A stretch of DNA of 64,000 nt, from NCBI GenBank assembly GCA_020853755.1, contig JADYYG010000043.1, positions 62,001-126,000 on the forward strand, written 5' to 3'. The stretch is from Dehalococcoidia bacterium. Lineage in GTDB: Bacteria; Chloroflexota; Dehalococcoidia; Tepidiformales; Tepidiformaceae. Shown here in pieces: positions 1-9,501 of the stretch. A program made the position numbers and the translations under genes. The notes below the pieces were generated by a model. It was not told the DNA's origin, made no database searches, and saw nothing but the letters and a program-made list of their open reading frames with translations. Positions within the stretch are counted from its first letter, which is position 1. Each line of letters begins with the position of its first letter.

Positions 1-112
1 GACCTCCGGTTCTGCCGCCACCATCGTCGCACCACCCGAACCGACCCCAGGCCGGTTTGCGCCTTGATAGCAGCCACTAAGCTTCCGCGCGAAGCTGACG
101 CTGTTGACGACT

Positions 113-1087
113 TCATCGCCTGCGAGCGAGCCGCCAGGTGACGCCAACCAACCCTGCGGATCCAACGAGCAGGAGCCCAACACGCCAGGCCACGAGAGTT
201 CGGTGGCCCGGCGAATCCTTGGTCTGACCGGTCATGGGTGGCAGCACCTGGCCCCCCGCACCCGCAGGAAACGGGGCCATGTTTGCAAGGGGTTGAGTCA
301 CCCCGGGAACGACGGAACGAAGTTCCACGAGTTGCAACCCGTTATCGCCTCGAAACACTGTCAGCATTGCTCCTGAGCGGGCACATGCGGCCGGCTGGTT
401 CGCGCCTCCGACGCGAATGCGAGCATTTCCGCGTTTGTCAACGACGGTCGCCGAAGTCAACGACGCTCGGGTACATTCGACACCGTCCGCGAAGACAGTA
501 AGCGAACCGATCCTCTCGGCGAGCGTCGTTCCGCCGGGCGAAGTGCCCGTGTCGGCAAGCACCCAACTGGGGATGAATAGGGAAGTCGCGCCACCAGGAT
601 TTGCCGCGCTGTCAGAGACCCCGATGTGAATGGTCTCGCTCGCGAATCTGGGCGTATCCAAGCAGGCCCCGGAGACGCCCGCCCAGGTCGTCACTGGATC
701 GATTCCGCTTGTCGGAAGGAGCACCTCCAGATCGAATGCACCGGTCGAATCGGCGCGCGTTACCGCAGCTGGCGGAACGGCCAGAAGCGAGTTCTCCTTG
801 CTCGCCGGGCCACGAGAATAGAAACCGACCTTTAGATCCTGTCCCGCGCATGCCGCGATCTGCCCGGCGAACCGGATCCCTGGGTCGACACCAACAACGT
901 AGATGTCCTTGTCCACGGTCACGCGGAGCGGAATCGTCTCTTGCGCTGACGCCGGTGAAACCGTGCGACCGTTCAAAAGAGTGACGACCACAGCCACGGT
1001 CGCCGCGAGACCGAGAGTCCATTTGACGAAAAAGGATTTGTTCAAGTCGGTTTCTCCGTAACTCGATTCCCTGTCCTGCATCGCCAT
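113..1087 (-). CDS. Secreted/surface protein with C-terminal membrane anchor, function unknown
   Basis: This 324-aa protein has a hydrophobic segment at about residues 24-40 that ends in an Ala-rich cleavage-like stretch (SPASAQE), so it is probably exported. The middle is beta-rich and contains scattered cysteines in pairs. The C-terminus has the sorting-signal layout: a motif LPPMTG, a hydrophobic helix and an RRR tail. It resembles an LPXTG sortase signal, although the spacing gives PPMTG rather than a canonical LPXTG. The start has a good GGAGG (1093-1097) 5 nt before ATG; a second ATG lies two codons downstream. A 52-bp CT repeat sits just upstream in the leader. I do not recognise the family. 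Confidence 0.7.
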   Translation of the reverse strand: MAMQDRESSYGETDLNKSFFVKWTLGLAATVAVVVTLLNGRTVSPASAQETIPLRVTVDKDIYVVGVDPGIRFAGQIAACAGQDLKVGFYSRGPASKENSLLAVPPAAVTRADSTGAFDLEVLLPTSGIDPVTTWAGVSGACLDTPRFASETIHIGVSDSAANPGGATSLFIPSWVLADTGTSPGGTTLAERIGSLTVFADGVECTRASLTSATVVDKRGNARIRVGGANQPAACARSGAMLTVFRGDNGLQLVELRSVVPGVTQPLANMAPFPAGAGGQVLPPMTGQTKDSPGHRTLVAWRVGLLLVGSAGLVGVTWRLARRR

Positions 1088-1098
1088 TTCCGCCTCCG

Positions 1099-1154
<56 letters not shown>

Positions 1155-1178
1155 CGCTAATTTCGCTCCACAGCGGCA

Positions 1179-1184
1179 AATATA
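1179..1184 (-). promoter_or_regulatory. Candidate -10 box for the surface-protein gene
   Basis: On the minus strand the sequence TATATT stands about 92 nt upstream of the start codon. If used, transcription would begin near 1172 and the CT tract would be transcribed in the 5' leader. No convincing -35 box is seen. Confidence 0.35.
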
Positions 1185-1227
1185 CACCCCCAGGGCAACC
1201 GTCTTCCCCATTCCCGCCCTTTACGTC

Positions 1228-1785
1228 ATGCTCGTCGTTATGACGCGTGTCGTGGTGCTGCTCGTGGTGGTTTCCGGAGTCGTGCTCTCCTTCGACCCCG
1301 CAGGATACCGCTGGGCGGGCGCCGCCGGCATCGGCGCCGTGCTGCTCCTGGCGTTGCTGCGCGTGCGTTCCGTGCTTCGGCGGCGCTCCCAGCGCCGCAG
1401 CGTCGAAGGACTGCGCAGACTCCCTCCTCACGACTTCGAGCAAGAGGTCGGCCGGTGGCTGAAACGCGAAGGATGGCGCGTCGAACAGCGTGGCGGAACA
1501 GGCGATGGCGGCATCGACCTCCTCGCGACACGAGGCCGGGAGACACTCGCGGTGCAGTGCAAGCGCTACGCCGAGTCGGCCACAGTCACCGCGGCGCAGG
1601 TAAGGGACCTCTACGGCGCGGCCGTCGCCAGCGGCTCAACGCGGGCTGCCCTGGTCACCACCGGCCGGATTTCGCGGGCGGCAATGGCGTGGGCTGAAGA
1701 GTTGCCGGCCGGCCTTCGCATGCACCTGGTCGACTCCGAAGCAGTCGGGCGGTTCGCAACCGGGCAATGGCGGCTGGGCGCATGA
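1228..1785 (+). CDS. Membrane-anchored Mrr-like PD-(D/E)XK nuclease
   Basis: The 185-aa protein begins with two predicted membrane helices (about residues 5-21 and 29-46) and a basic Arg-rich linker. A compact restriction-endonuclease-type domain follows, with the Mrr signature: an N-terminal helix containing FEQEV, then GGIDLLA (Asp97) and VQCKRY (Gln110-Lys112, the QxK form of the active site). Such proteins cleave DNA, sometimes modified DNA. The membrane anchor is typical of the solitary restriction endonuclease-domain proteins found widely in Chloroflexota and Firmicutes. A second ATG at 1240 could also be the start. No methyltransferase partner is adjacent. Confidence 0.8.
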   Translation: MLVVMTRVVVLLVVVSGVVLSFDPAGYRWAGAAGIGAVLLLALLRVRSVLRRRSQRRSVEGLRRLPPHDFEQEVGRWLKREGWRVEQRGGTGDGGIDLLATRGRETLAVQCKRYAESATVTAAQVRDLYGAAVASGSTRAALVTTGRISRAAMAWAEELPAGLRMHLVDSEAVGRFATGQWRLGA

Positions 1786-1805
1786 CGCAGCCCCGGCGGC
1801 CCCTG

Positions 1806-1811
1806 TAGGCT
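1806..1811 (+). promoter_or_regulatory. TAnnnT box 6 nt upstream of a GTG start (possible leaderless mRNA)
   Basis: TAGGCT is followed by six nucleotides and then GTG at 1818. No Shine-Dalgarno sequence is present. The same spacing is seen at aspS, the acyl-CoA dehydrogenase and the PIG-L gene, so it favours 1818 over 1812 as the start of the YbaK-like gene. Confidence 0.4.
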
Positions 1812-1817
1812 GTGGCT

Positions 1818-2297
1818 GTGGAAGCCACCGAACACGTCCAACGCTCGCTCGAAGCCCTCGGCCTCCCCGGCCAGGTCCGGATCTTCGACGAAAGCACGCA
1901 CACCGCCCAGGAAGCCGCCAACGCTGTCGGCTGCGAACTCGGCCAAATTGTGAAGACCCTCTTCTTTATGGCCGAAGGCCGCCCGACGATGGCGCTCGTC
2001 GCTGGTGACCGGCAGGTCGATACCGGGGCGCTGGCAGCACTCGTCGGCGTGGGCCGCAAGAAGCTGAAAATGGGGTCCCCCGAAGAGGTGCTCGATATCA
2101 CCGGCTACCGGGTGGGCGGCGTCGCGCCGGTGGGCTGGCCGAAGCCGTGCGACATCGTGGTCGATGACAGCCTGGAGCGGTTCGATGAGATCTGGGCCGC
2201 GGCTGGCGATTCGAACGCTGTGTTCCCGGCGCGCACCGAAGACCTCGTTCGCGCGATCAATGGCCAGTGGGGCGCGATTGTGAAGGCGCCAGCGTGA
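1818..2297 (+). CDS. YbaK/EbsC-family aminoacyl-tRNA deacylase
   Basis: This 159-aa protein matches the YbaK/ProX fold in length and motifs. It has the IVKTLFF segment with the conserved lysine, a GDRQVD stretch and a late GGVAPVG loop that shapes the active site. Family members hydrolyse mischarged aminoacyl-tRNAs such as Cys-tRNA(Pro) in the cytoplasm. I place the start at GTG 1818 because a TAGGCT box lies 6 nt before it; GTG 1812 in the same frame is the alternative. The stop overlaps the start of the next gene by 4 nt (GTGA), so the two are likely translated together. Confidence 0.85.
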   Translation: MEATEHVQRSLEALGLPGQVRIFDESTHTAQEAANAVGCELGQIVKTLFFMAEGRPTMALVAGDRQVDTGALAALVGVGRKKLKMGSPEEVLDITGYRVGGVAPVGWPKPCDIVVDDSLERFDEIWAAAGDSNAVFPARTEDLVRAINGQWGAIVKAPA

Positions 2298-3223
2298 CTG
2301 AGGCGGCTGCGACGGCGACTGCCCGGCTCCGGTTGCCCCCGCTCGTCGCTGCCATGCGGCCGTACCAGTGGCCGAAAAACCTTATCGTCTTCGCCGCCCT
2401 CGTGTTCTCCGCGGGGGACGCCTGGGACCCACCCGACCTCGACTCCTTCTGGCCCCTGTTTGGCCGGACCGCGGCCCTGTTCGGGCTCTGGTGCATGGTT
2501 TCGAGCGCGACCTACCTCGTGAACGACGTCCGCGACCGGGAGAATGACCGCCTCCACCCGCGAAAGGCGCGGCGCCCCATCGCCAGCGGCGAAGTGTGCG
2601 TGGGCGCGGCGCTCACCACGGCGGTCATCCTCACTGCGGTTGCTCTCCCGCTGACCTTCCTCATCGATGCGACGGCGGCGATTATCCTCGCCGGATACGC
2701 GGCAGTGATGGCGCTCTACAGCTTCGGGCTGAAGACCGTCGCCATCCTCGACATCATCATCCTCAGTGTGGGCGTCGTGGCCCGGGCGGCTGCGGGCGCG
2801 ACCGCCATCGACGTCCACATCTCGCCATGGCTCTACGTCTGTTCGAGCTTCGGGGCGCTCTTTTTCGCCACCAGCAAGCGCTGGGCCGAACACCGGCAAC
2901 TCGGACCGGACGCGGCGCGCCACCGGCCGGCGCTCGCCGGGTACTCGGGTGAAGTGCTGAGCCAGCTCCTCCACATCACCGCCGCCGGCGCGCTGCTCAG
3001 TTACGCGCTCTACACCATCGAATCGAACCGCGTACCGGCCAGCGGCGCGATGGCGCTGACGATCCCGTTCGTCGCCTTCGGCCTCTTTCGCTATCTCCTC
3101 TTGCTCAACGGTGACCGTCGCACGGATGCGCCGGATCGGATCGTCTTCACCGACCCGCAGATTATCCTCGCCGTCTGCGGGTTCGTGGCCACGGCGCTCA
3201 TCGTCCTCATCGCGAACCGCTGA
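2294..3223 (+). CDS. UbiA-family prenyltransferase, decaprenyl-phosphate phosphoribosyltransferase-like
   Basis: The 309-aa integral membrane protein has about eight helices and the UbiA first aspartate motif, NDVRDRENDRLHP, followed by KARRPIASG. This is the form seen in decaprenyl-phosphate phosphoribosyltransferases (Rv3806c type), which transfer phosphoribose from PRPP to a polyprenyl phosphate to start decaprenylphosphoryl-arabinose synthesis. The GTG start overlaps the upstream YbaK stop. An in-frame start further upstream (2267) would overlap the previous gene by 31 nt and is less likely. The exact lipid substrate cannot be told from sequence. Confidence 0.82.
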   Translation: MTEAAATATARLRLPPLVAAMRPYQWPKNLIVFAALVFSAGDAWDPPDLDSFWPLFGRTAALFGLWCMVSSATYLVNDVRDRENDRLHPRKARRPIASGEVCVGAALTTAVILTAVALPLTFLIDATAAIILAGYAAVMALYSFGLKTVAILDIIILSVGVVARAAAGATAIDVHISPWLYVCSSFGALFFATSKRWAEHRQLGPDAARHRPALAGYSGEVLSQLLHITAAGALLSYALYTIESNRVPASGAMALTIPFVAFGLFRYLLLLNGDRRTDAPDRIVFTDPQIILAVCGFVATALIVLIANR

Positions 3224-3244
3224 GGGCGGATCGGAAACCAACCG

Positions 3245-4105
3245 TCAGTGTGTCCCATCGCCGAGGGGCGCGCCCGCGAGTTCCGGGTGGCCGCTCCAGG
3301 CCCAGCCGTACTTCGTCTTGCTAACGCCCATGAGCATGCCGAACAGCGCCTGCGGATGGATGAAAATGTTCGTCCCGGGAGGGCGATTCTCACCGGGAGC
3401 GTAGCGCAGGTTGTTCGCCTCCAGCCGAGCCGCGAGGGCGTCGACGTCGTCCGTTTCGATGTAGCACATGTAGAGCGACGGCCCACGCTTCCGGTAGAAG
3501 CGGTCCATCGCGCCGCCGCCTTCGTACGTCTCCACAACTTCGATGCGGTCCAACCGGTCCGGGGGTTCGAACAGGGTGAGGGTGCCCTTATAACCGTACA
3601 GCTTCGAGCCGATGGGGCAGTACCGCGATTCCGCCAGGCCGAACAGGTCGGTGTAGTAGTCCGAAGCCTCTTTCCAGGCGGTCACCGGGTTCGTCACTTC
3701 GTAAACGCAGCGGATATGCCCGACGTACTCACACGGCTCTTCCTGCACAAGGACCGTCGGCATTCCGAAGCGCGCGTTCGTGAGGTAGATGCGCCCCTGT
3801 TCCTCGACGGTCGCTTCGCCCTTCTCGGCCAGGCGCTTCGCCATCGCGCCGAGATCCGGGGTCGAAAACCCGGCGCCGTAGAGGCCCTGGCCCCAGGTCT
3901 CGCGGAAGGTCTGGATTGGCCCCGGCCCGGCGGGCTCGAGGAACTCGAACAGCGACCGGCCAGCCTGGACCGTCGTCCGGTGGGCGTTGAGGTGCTTCGA
4001 GCCGTCTTCCCCCACTTGTTCGGCGCCGAAGACCGCTTTCCAGCGCTCGACGGCCACCTTGCGGTCGGGCACCACCATCTGGATTCGGTCGACGTAGCTG
4101 AGCAT
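3245..4105 (-). CDS. VOC-family (glyoxalase/dioxygenase fold) protein
   Basis: The 286-aa protein is built from two beta-alpha-beta-beta-beta modules. The first begins at the N-terminus (VDRIQMVVPD) and the second near residue 128 (GHIRCVYEV), as in two-module VOC enzymes. These use a metal centre for isomerisation, dioxygenation or epoxide opening; the substrate here is unknown. A GGAG site lies 7 nt before ATG. The gene follows clpX on the same strand but is separated from it by a strong terminator, so it is likely an independent unit. Confidence 0.7.
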   Translation of the reverse strand: MLSYVDRIQMVVPDRKVAVERWKAVFGAEQVGEDGSKHLNAHRTTVQAGRSLFEFLEPAGPGPIQTFRETWGQGLYGAGFSTPDLGAMAKRLAEKGEATVEEQGRIYLTNARFGMPTVLVQEEPCEYVGHIRCVYEVTNPVTAWKEASDYYTDLFGLAESRYCPIGSKLYGYKGTLTLFEPPDRLDRIEVVETYEGGGAMDRFYRKRGPSLYMCYIETDDVDALAARLEANNLRYAPGENRPPGTNIFIHPQALFGMLMGVSKTKYGWAWSGHPELAGAPLGDGTH

Positions 4106-4160
4106 CGCAATCTCCGGCGGCAGAGTGTCCCGGAAGTATGCGTGACCCGGCCCGGAAACG

Positions 4161-4184
4161 AAAACGCCCCGGTAAGCCGGGGCG
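4161..4184 (-). terminator. Intrinsic terminator after clpX
   Basis: A perfect 8-bp stem (CGCCCCGG / CCGGGGCG) with a 4-nt loop is followed on the minus strand by four T residues. It lies 25 nt after the clpX stop codon, ending the tig-clpP-clpX unit. Confidence 0.85.
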
Positions 4185-4209
4185 CTCGTGCATGTGGCCA
4201 GGCGGTTGG

Positions 4210-5523
4210 TCAGGCAGACTCTGCCTGGTTGGGATTGATCACCGGGATATCGATCTCGGAGCCGCCACGCGTGAGCAGCAGCGGGCGGGTCTTATTGACC
4301 ACGCTGTCGGCGTTGACAACGCACTTCTTTACGTCCGCCCGGCCGGGGATCTCGTACATCACTTCCATCAGGGTCTCTTCGAGCACGGTGCGGAGGCCGC
4401 GGGCGCCGGTCTTGTGCTTGATGGCGTTCTCAGCCACAGCCTTCAGCGCGTCGTCCGTGAAAACGAGTTCGACGCCGTCCATCTGGAAGTAGCGCTGGTA
4501 CTGCTTGATCAGCGCGTTTTTCGGCTCGGTCAGGATCTTGATCAGCGCCGCTTCGTCGAGCGACTGGAGGCCGACCACCATCGGGAGACGGCCAACGAAC
4601 TCGGGGATGAGCCCGAACTCGAGGAGGTCGTCGTGGGTGACGTGCATCATCAACTCGTCTTTGCGCTGGCTGCCACGGAAGCCGCGCTGGGCCTGGAAGC
4701 CGAGGCGGACGTGGTCGCGAGTGAGGCGCTTTTCGATGTAGTTCTCGAGGCCCTCGAAGGCGCCGCCGCAGATGAACAGGATGTTCGCGGTATTGATCTG
4801 GAGGAAATCCTGGTGCGGGTGCTTGCGGCCACCCTGCGGGGGCACGTTCGCCACGCAGCCTTCGATGATCTTCAGGAGCGCCTGCTGGACGCCTTCGCCC
4901 GAGACGTCGCGGGTGATGCTCGGGTTGTCGGACTTGCGGGCGATCTTGTCGATTTCGTCGATGTAGATGATGCCCCGTTCGGCCTTCTGGATATCGAAGT
5001 CAGCCGCCTGGATGAGGTGGAGGAGGATATTCTCGACGTCTTCGCCGACGTAGCCTGCCTCGGTCAGGGCCGTCGCGTCAGCGATCGAGAACGGTACATC
5101 GAGCATCTTCGCCAGCGTCTTGGCAAGGTACGTCTTACCGACGCCCGTCGGGCCTACGAGGAGGATGTTCGACTTCTCGAGTTCGATATCGTGTTCGGCG
5201 GCCGCGCCGGTGCGCTTGTAGTGGTTGTAGACCGCGACGGAAAGCACCTTCTTGGCCTGTTCCTGGCCGACGACGTACTCCTGCAGGTGCTCGAAGATGG
5301 CCTTTGGCGGGGGCACGCGCTGGGAGGTTCCGGCTGGGCCCTTCGCCGTGGCGGTAGTAGTCCCGCCACCGTTCTCTTCGTCGATGATTTCGCGGCAGAG
5401 GTCGACGCATTCGTCACAGATGTAGACCGCACCCGGCCCGGCGATGAGGCGGCGGACCTGGTCCTGGTTCTTCCCACAGAACGAGCAGTGGTATTGGACA
5501 CGGTTGGTGCGGTTCGTTGCCAT
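4210..5523 (-). CDS. clpX: ATP-dependent Clp protease ATPase subunit ClpX
   Basis: The 437-aa AAA+ unfoldase has the expected length. An N-terminal four-cysteine zinc-binding domain (CSFC ... CDEC, residues about 12-37) recognises substrates and adaptors. The ATPase core follows with Walker A GPTGVGKT, Walker B IIYIDEID and a C-terminal sensor-2 domain (GARGLR). ClpX unfolds tagged proteins and feeds them to ClpP. The gene lies 14 nt downstream of clpP in a tig-clpP-clpX operon, the usual order in many bacteria, and is closed by an intrinsic terminator. Confidence 0.98.
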   Translation of the reverse strand: MATNRTNRVQYHCSFCGKNQDQVRRLIAGPGAVYICDECVDLCREIIDEENGGGTTTATAKGPAGTSQRVPPPKAIFEHLQEYVVGQEQAKKVLSVAVYNHYKRTGAAAEHDIELEKSNILLVGPTGVGKTYLAKTLAKMLDVPFSIADATALTEAGYVGEDVENILLHLIQAADFDIQKAERGIIYIDEIDKIARKSDNPSITRDVSGEGVQQALLKIIEGCVANVPPQGGRKHPHQDFLQINTANILFICGGAFEGLENYIEKRLTRDHVRLGFQAQRGFRGSQRKDELMMHVTHDDLLEFGLIPEFVGRLPMVVGLQSLDEAALIKILTEPKNALIKQYQRYFQMDGVELVFTDDALKAVAENAIKHKTGARGLRTVLEETLMEVMYEIPGRADVKKCVVNADSVVNKTRPLLLTRGGSEIDIPVINPNQAESA

Positions 5524-5537
5524 GCTGTCCCCCTCGC

Positions 5538-6167
5538 CTACTTCTTCGCTTCTTCGGGCCGCGTCAGCAGCTCGTCAACGAAGCCATAGTCCTTTGCGCC
5601 CTGCGCGTCAAGGTAGAAGTCGCGGTCGAAGTCGCGCGTGACCCGCTCGACAGGCTGCCCGGTGTGGCCAGCGATGATGTTCCGGATGATCTCGTTGTTG
5701 CGAAGGATCTCTTTCGCCGCAATCTCGATGTCCGAAGCCTGACCGCGGGCGCCGCCGAGCGCCTGGTGCATGTGCACCGTCGCGTTCGGGAGGGCGAACC
5801 GCTTCCCTTTCGCCCCGGCGCAGAGAAGCACCGTCGCCATCGAAGCAGTCTGCCCGACCGCGATGGTCGAGACATCGGGCTCGATGAGCTGCATTGTGTC
5901 GTAAATCGCCAGTCCAGCGGTGATGACGCCGCCCGGCGAATGGATATACATGCTGATGTCCCGCTCGGGGTCCTCGCGCTGGAGGTAGAGCAACTGGGCG
6001 ACGATCAGGTTGGCGATCTGGTCATCGATCGGCGTGCCGAGGAAGACGATGCGCTCCTTCAGCAGCAGCGAAAAGATGTCGAACGCTCGCTCGGACCGTG
6101 GACCGGACTCGATCACGGTCGGGATTACGTCATAGACCAGGGGATGAATCGCTGGGCCGCCTGTCAT
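5538..6167 (-). CDS. clpP: ATP-dependent Clp protease proteolytic subunit ClpP
   Basis: This 209-aa serine peptidase carries the full triad: Ser109 in GQTASMA, His134 in VHMHQ and Asp183 in DFDRD, with the expected 25- and 49-residue spacings. It also has the oxyanion SPGG loop. It forms the tetradecameric degradation chamber that pairs with ClpX. Its start overlaps the end of tig by 4 nt (ATGA), so the genes are translationally coupled. Confidence 0.98.
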   Translation of the reverse strand: MTGGPAIHPLVYDVIPTVIESGPRSERAFDIFSLLLKERIVFLGTPIDDQIANLIVAQLLYLQREDPERDISMYIHSPGGVITAGLAIYDTMQLIEPDVSTIAVGQTASMATVLLCAGAKGKRFALPNATVHMHQALGGARGQASDIEIAAKEILRNNEIIRNIIAGHTGQPVERVTRDFDRDFYLDAQGAKDYGFVDELLTRPEEAKK

Positions 6168-7459
6168 TCCTTCGGTTCCTCCTCAAGTTCGCCCGAGGCG
6201 ATCGCCGCGAGACGGTCGAGCGTCTTGCGCGAAAGAAGGTTGCGGCGGATCGTCGCAACCCCCTCTTCGCTCGCGAACATCTGGCGAAACCGTTCGCCAT
6301 CGTCACCCATCGGGGCAACGAGCGAGTCCAGTTCCTCATCTATGTCTTCGACCGAAACGTCCAGACCTTCAGTCTCCTGGAGGCGCTGAAGCACCAATGA
6401 TCGGCGAACTCGCAGCTCGGCAGCTTCCCGCCACGTCTCGCGGAACTCCGCTTCCGAGCGGCCGACCGTGCGCAAGTAGCTCTGGTACTGGGCCCGGTCG
6501 TTGCCCGTCGCCTCGCCGATCAGGTGGTCGATTTCATGCTCAACGAGCAGCTTCGGGTATTCGAGCGTGGCCACTTCGACGAGCTTGTCGACGGCTTCGT
6601 TGCGCTGCTTCGTGCTGGCGTCCTGATCGAGGGACTTCTGCAGGTCGCTCTCGATGCGCGCTCGCAGGGCCTCGAAGTTCTCGAACTCCTCGGCATTGAT
6701 CATCGCCGCGAATTCATCGTCGAGTTCGGGAAGCTTCTCTTCCTTCACCTCGCGGATGTGCAGCGTGAATGCCGCGTCCTTGCCCTGCAGCCGCTCGACC
6801 CGGAAGTCTTCCGGGACGGGGAGCGTGAACTGCTTGGTCTCGCCCTTTGTCATCCCAACGAACGCGTCTGCCAGGCCATCGAGGAAGAGGACCTGGCCCT
6901 CGCGCAGCGGGAACTCGGCGTTGTCGTCCTGGAGGAACTGGTCGCCATCGATCTCGCCGTTCACATCAGCGATGAGCACGTCGTCCCACTGGACCGGCCG
7001 TTCGACCGGTACGTGCGTGGCGTGGCGGCGCTGGAGCAGGGTGAGTTGCTCCTGCACCATTTCGGGCGTCACGTCAGCGGCTTCGCGTTCGACGCGGATG
7101 GACCGGTAGTCGTTCAGTTCGACGCTCGGCCGGACGGGCACGATGGCGGTGAACTTCACGGGTTCGAACTGGTCGATTGCCAGTTCTGGCTGGCCGATGG
7201 CATCGACGTCTTCGGTCTCGATCGCCTCGTTGTAGGCATCGGGGACGAGCCGGTCGAGCGCCTCGCGGATGAGGCCTTCACGGCCGACCGCGCGTTCGAC
7301 AATCGGGCGCGGCGCCTTACCGGGCCGGAAGCCCGGGAACCGGTTCTTCTGGGCGATGCGCTTGTACGCAGAATCGAGGGACTTCTCGAGTCTTTCCTCG
7401 TCAATCTCAATCTGAAGCTGAACGCGGCTCTCGGGGAGCCGTTCGAGGGTTACCTTCAC
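6164..7459 (-). CDS. tig: Trigger factor, ribosome-associated chaperone
   Basis: The 431-aa protein begins with the ribosome-binding domain ([12 protein letters not shown]) containing the signature [13 protein letters not shown]-like PPIase domain (about residues 150-240) and a long helical C-terminal arm follow. It binds nascent chains at the ribosome exit tunnel. I chose the GTG at 7459 because family proteins start at exactly this MKVTVE-like sequence; the reading frame upstream is longer but overlaps a permease gene and has no homologous content. A GGAGG lies 14 nt before the start, farther than usual. It is the first gene of the tig-clpP-clpX operon. Confidence 0.95.
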   Translation of the reverse strand: MKVTLERLPESRVQLQIEIDEERLEKSLDSAYKRIAQKNRFPGFRPGKAPRPIVERAVGREGLIREALDRLVPDAYNEAIETEDVDAIGQPELAIDQFEPVKFTAIVPVRPSVELNDYRSIRVEREAADVTPEMVQEQLTLLQRRHATHVPVERPVQWDDVLIADVNGEIDGDQFLQDDNAEFPLREGQVLFLDGLADAFVGMTKGETKQFTLPVPEDFRVERLQGKDAAFTLHIREVKEEKLPELDDEFAAMINAEEFENFEALRARIESDLQKSLDQDASTKQRNEAVDKLVEVATLEYPKLLVEHEIDHLIGEATGNDRAQYQSYLRTVGRSEAEFRETWREAAELRVRRSLVLQRLQETEGLDVSVEDIDEELDSLVAPMGDDGERFRQMFASEEGVATIRRNLLSRKTLDRLAAIASGELEEEPKE

Positions 7460-7485
7460 AGTTGGTTCGCGAACCTCCGGGTTCG

Positions 7486-7491
7486 AGTATA
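7486..7491 (-). promoter_or_regulatory. Candidate -10 box for the tig-clpP-clpX operon
   Basis: TATACT on the minus strand lies 26 nt upstream of the GTG start of tig, with a GGAGG between the two. A clear -35 box is not seen. Confidence 0.4.
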
Positions 7492-7556
7492 GCAAACCAC
7501 CCGTCCAATGCCGGGAGCCAGAAGTATGAGCAGGTTGTGCGCGCCCTTGCCCCGGG

Positions 7557-8546
7557 CTATCCGCGCTGGTTCTGGCGGCGGTCGAAAACATCCACCAGCG
7601 CGTCACCGAGCAGGTTCCAGGAGAAGAAAAAGAGGATGACCGGACCGGCGCCCACGATCAGCAGATAGGGGTAGTCATTGAACAGGCGGGTGCCATTCAC
7701 GTCCCCGATGAGGTTGCCGAAGCTGGCGGCCGGCTCATCGATGCCGAGGCCAAGGTAACTCAGCGCCACCTCGGCGCCGGCGATGCCTGCCATGCCAGCC
7801 GTCAGGCCGACGAGGAAAAGCGGCATAACCCCCGGGAGGATGTGCTTGAAGAGGATGCGGCCGGTGGAGGCGCCCATGCTCTCGGCTGCCTGCACGTACG
7901 ACTCCTCCCGGATGGCCAGCACCTGGCTGCGCACAATGCGGCAGCTGCCAAGCCATGCGAACGGCACCGTCGCCATCGAAATGATGAGGAATTTGACCAG
8001 CGTCTTGGAGTCCTCGCCGAGGAAGGTGTGGTCTTCGAGCCAGAACGACCAGCCGTTGATTCGGGCCCGGAACGCGGCGGTAATCGCCAGCATCAGGAGC
8101 AGGGTCGGCATGCCCGAAAGCACTTCGCCGGTGCGCATGATGGCGGTATCGATCCAGCCGCCCCGGTAACCCGCAAGCAGTCCGAGCCCGAGGCCGAGGA
8201 AGAGCCCACCGCTGAGCGTGATCACCACGGTGAAGATGATCGTCGTCCGGGCCGAGTAGAGGACGCGCGTGAACAGGTCCCGCCCCAGCCGGTCCGTGCC
8301 GAAGATGTGGTCCGTCGAAGGACTCTGGAGGCGCTTTTCGACCGAGAGTTGCTGGTCATTGAGCCCGTACGGCGCGATCACCGGCGCCAGCAGCCCGCCC
8401 GCGTAGAAGAGCAGCAGGTAGGCGAGGGCGATGATGGCGACCTTCTTCTTCAGGACCTGGCGCACCGTGCGGAAGCGCGCGGGCGCCTGCACGTCTTCGA
8501 AGACCACGATCTCTGTGGCTGCCAGGGCGCCCGGCTCACTGCCCAC
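7557..8546 (-). CDS. Peptide/nickel-type ABC transporter permease (DppC/OppC family)
   Basis: The 329-aa membrane protein has an N-terminal cytoplasmic tail, a first helix (KKKVAIIALAYLLLFYAGG), the FGTDRLGRDLFTRVLYSART signature of DppC-type permeases and the EAA loop (EESYVQAAESMGAS ... HILPG) that docks on the ATPase. It moves oligopeptides or similar solutes inward with its partner permease. The GTG start at 8546 overlaps the upstream permease gene by 11 nt; a longer reading frame exists but would overlap further. No ATPase gene (DppD/DppF) is present in this window. Confidence 0.9.
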   Translation of the reverse strand: MGSEPGALAATEIVVFEDVQAPARFRTVRQVLKKKVAIIALAYLLLFYAGGLLAPVIAPYGLNDQQLSVEKRLQSPSTDHIFGTDRLGRDLFTRVLYSARTTIIFTVVITLSGGLFLGLGLGLLAGYRGGWIDTAIMRTGEVLSGMPTLLLMLAITAAFRARINGWSFWLEDHTFLGEDSKTLVKFLIISMATVPFAWLGSCRIVRSQVLAIREESYVQAAESMGASTGRILFKHILPGVMPLFLVGLTAGMAGIAGAEVALSYLGLGIDEPAASFGNLIGDVNGTRLFNDYPYLLIVGAGPVILFFFSWNLLGDALVDVFDRRQNQRG

Positions 8547-9489
8547 GGTTCGCCCCCACGCGCACCCGCGGGTCAATCACCCCGTAGATCACGTCGATGA
8601 CGACGTTGGCGAACACGAACAACGCCGATCCGAACAGCACAAGCGCGAGGATGACGTCGTAGTCCGGGGCGAGCACCGCTGCCAGTGACTCACGCGCGAT
8701 GCCGGGGATGCCGAAGCTCGTCTCGATGAAGATCGACCCAAACGCGATACCGGGGAGCGTCAGCCCGACGACGGTCACCATGGGCAGCAGGGCGTTCCGC
8801 GTGATGTGCGTGATCACCACCGTCCGCTCGCGGAGGCCCTTCGCGCGGGCAGTGCGGATGTAGTCCTCGCCGAGGACGCCGATGACCGATGCGCGCATGA
8901 ACCGGGCCACTCCCGCCACCGCGGGCAGAGCCATCACCATGATTGGGACGATCATGTTCGGGCTCCAGACGCCCCGGTAGCTCAGGTTCACGAGGTCGAG
9001 TTTGACTGCGAAGAACCAGCTGGCGAGCGTGGCGAGGACGTAGACCGGTATCGCGTCCAACGCCAACCAGAAGCCGATCGTCAGGGGATCGAGGAACGTG
9101 CCTCGCGCCATCGCGGCGTAGATGCCCACCGGGATGCCCAGCCCGAAGGTGATGAGGATCGCCATCAGACCGACCTGCGTGGAGACCCAGACCTTGGGCC
9201 AGATGACCTCGCTGGCGGTGAAATCGCGGTGGCGCGTCGAAACGCCGAGGTCGCCGTGCGCGAGGTTCTGGAGGTACTTCACGTACTGCACGTAGACCGG
9301 CTTGTCGTAGCCGTACTTCTCCTTGAGCACGCGCGCCTGGTCTTCCTGGTAGCGCGAGCCGAGGATGGCATCGACCGGGTCTCCCGGCGCGAGCCGGAGC
9401 ATGAAGAACACGATTATGGAAATCAGGAAGAGCACCGGAATGGCCCAGAGCACCCGGCGCACGATGTAACCGGAGAGTCCTGGGCTCAT
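8536..9489 (-). CDS. Peptide/nickel-type ABC transporter permease (DppB/OppB family)
   Basis: This 317-aa protein has six predicted membrane helices. It has the typical N-terminus (YIVRRVLWAIPVLFLISIIVFF), the LAPGDP motif after the first helix and an EAA loop (GEDYIRTARAKGLRERTV). It forms the heterodimeric channel with the downstream DppC-like protein. It lies 12 nt after the substrate-binding protein gene and overlaps the next permease gene, so the three form one operon. Confidence 0.92.
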   Translation of the reverse strand: MSPGLSGYIVRRVLWAIPVLFLISIIVFFMLRLAPGDPVDAILGSRYQEDQARVLKEKYGYDKPVYVQYVKYLQNLAHGDLGVSTRHRDFTASEVIWPKVWVSTQVGLMAILITFGLGIPVGIYAAMARGTFLDPLTIGFWLALDAIPVYVLATLASWFFAVKLDLVNLSYRGVWSPNMIVPIMVMALPAVAGVARFMRASVIGVLGEDYIRTARAKGLRERTVVITHITRNALLPMVTVVGLTLPGIAFGSIFIETSFGIPGIARESLAAVLAPDYDVILALVLFGSALFVFANVVIDVIYGVIDPRVRVGANRGQ

Positions 9490-9501
9490 GCTTCGGCCAG
9501 C

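Noticed and set aside
80-96. 6-bp hairpin AGCTTC / GAAGCT after the first gene
   Set aside because: The stem is short and has no T-run on the minus strand, so it is not a convincing terminator.
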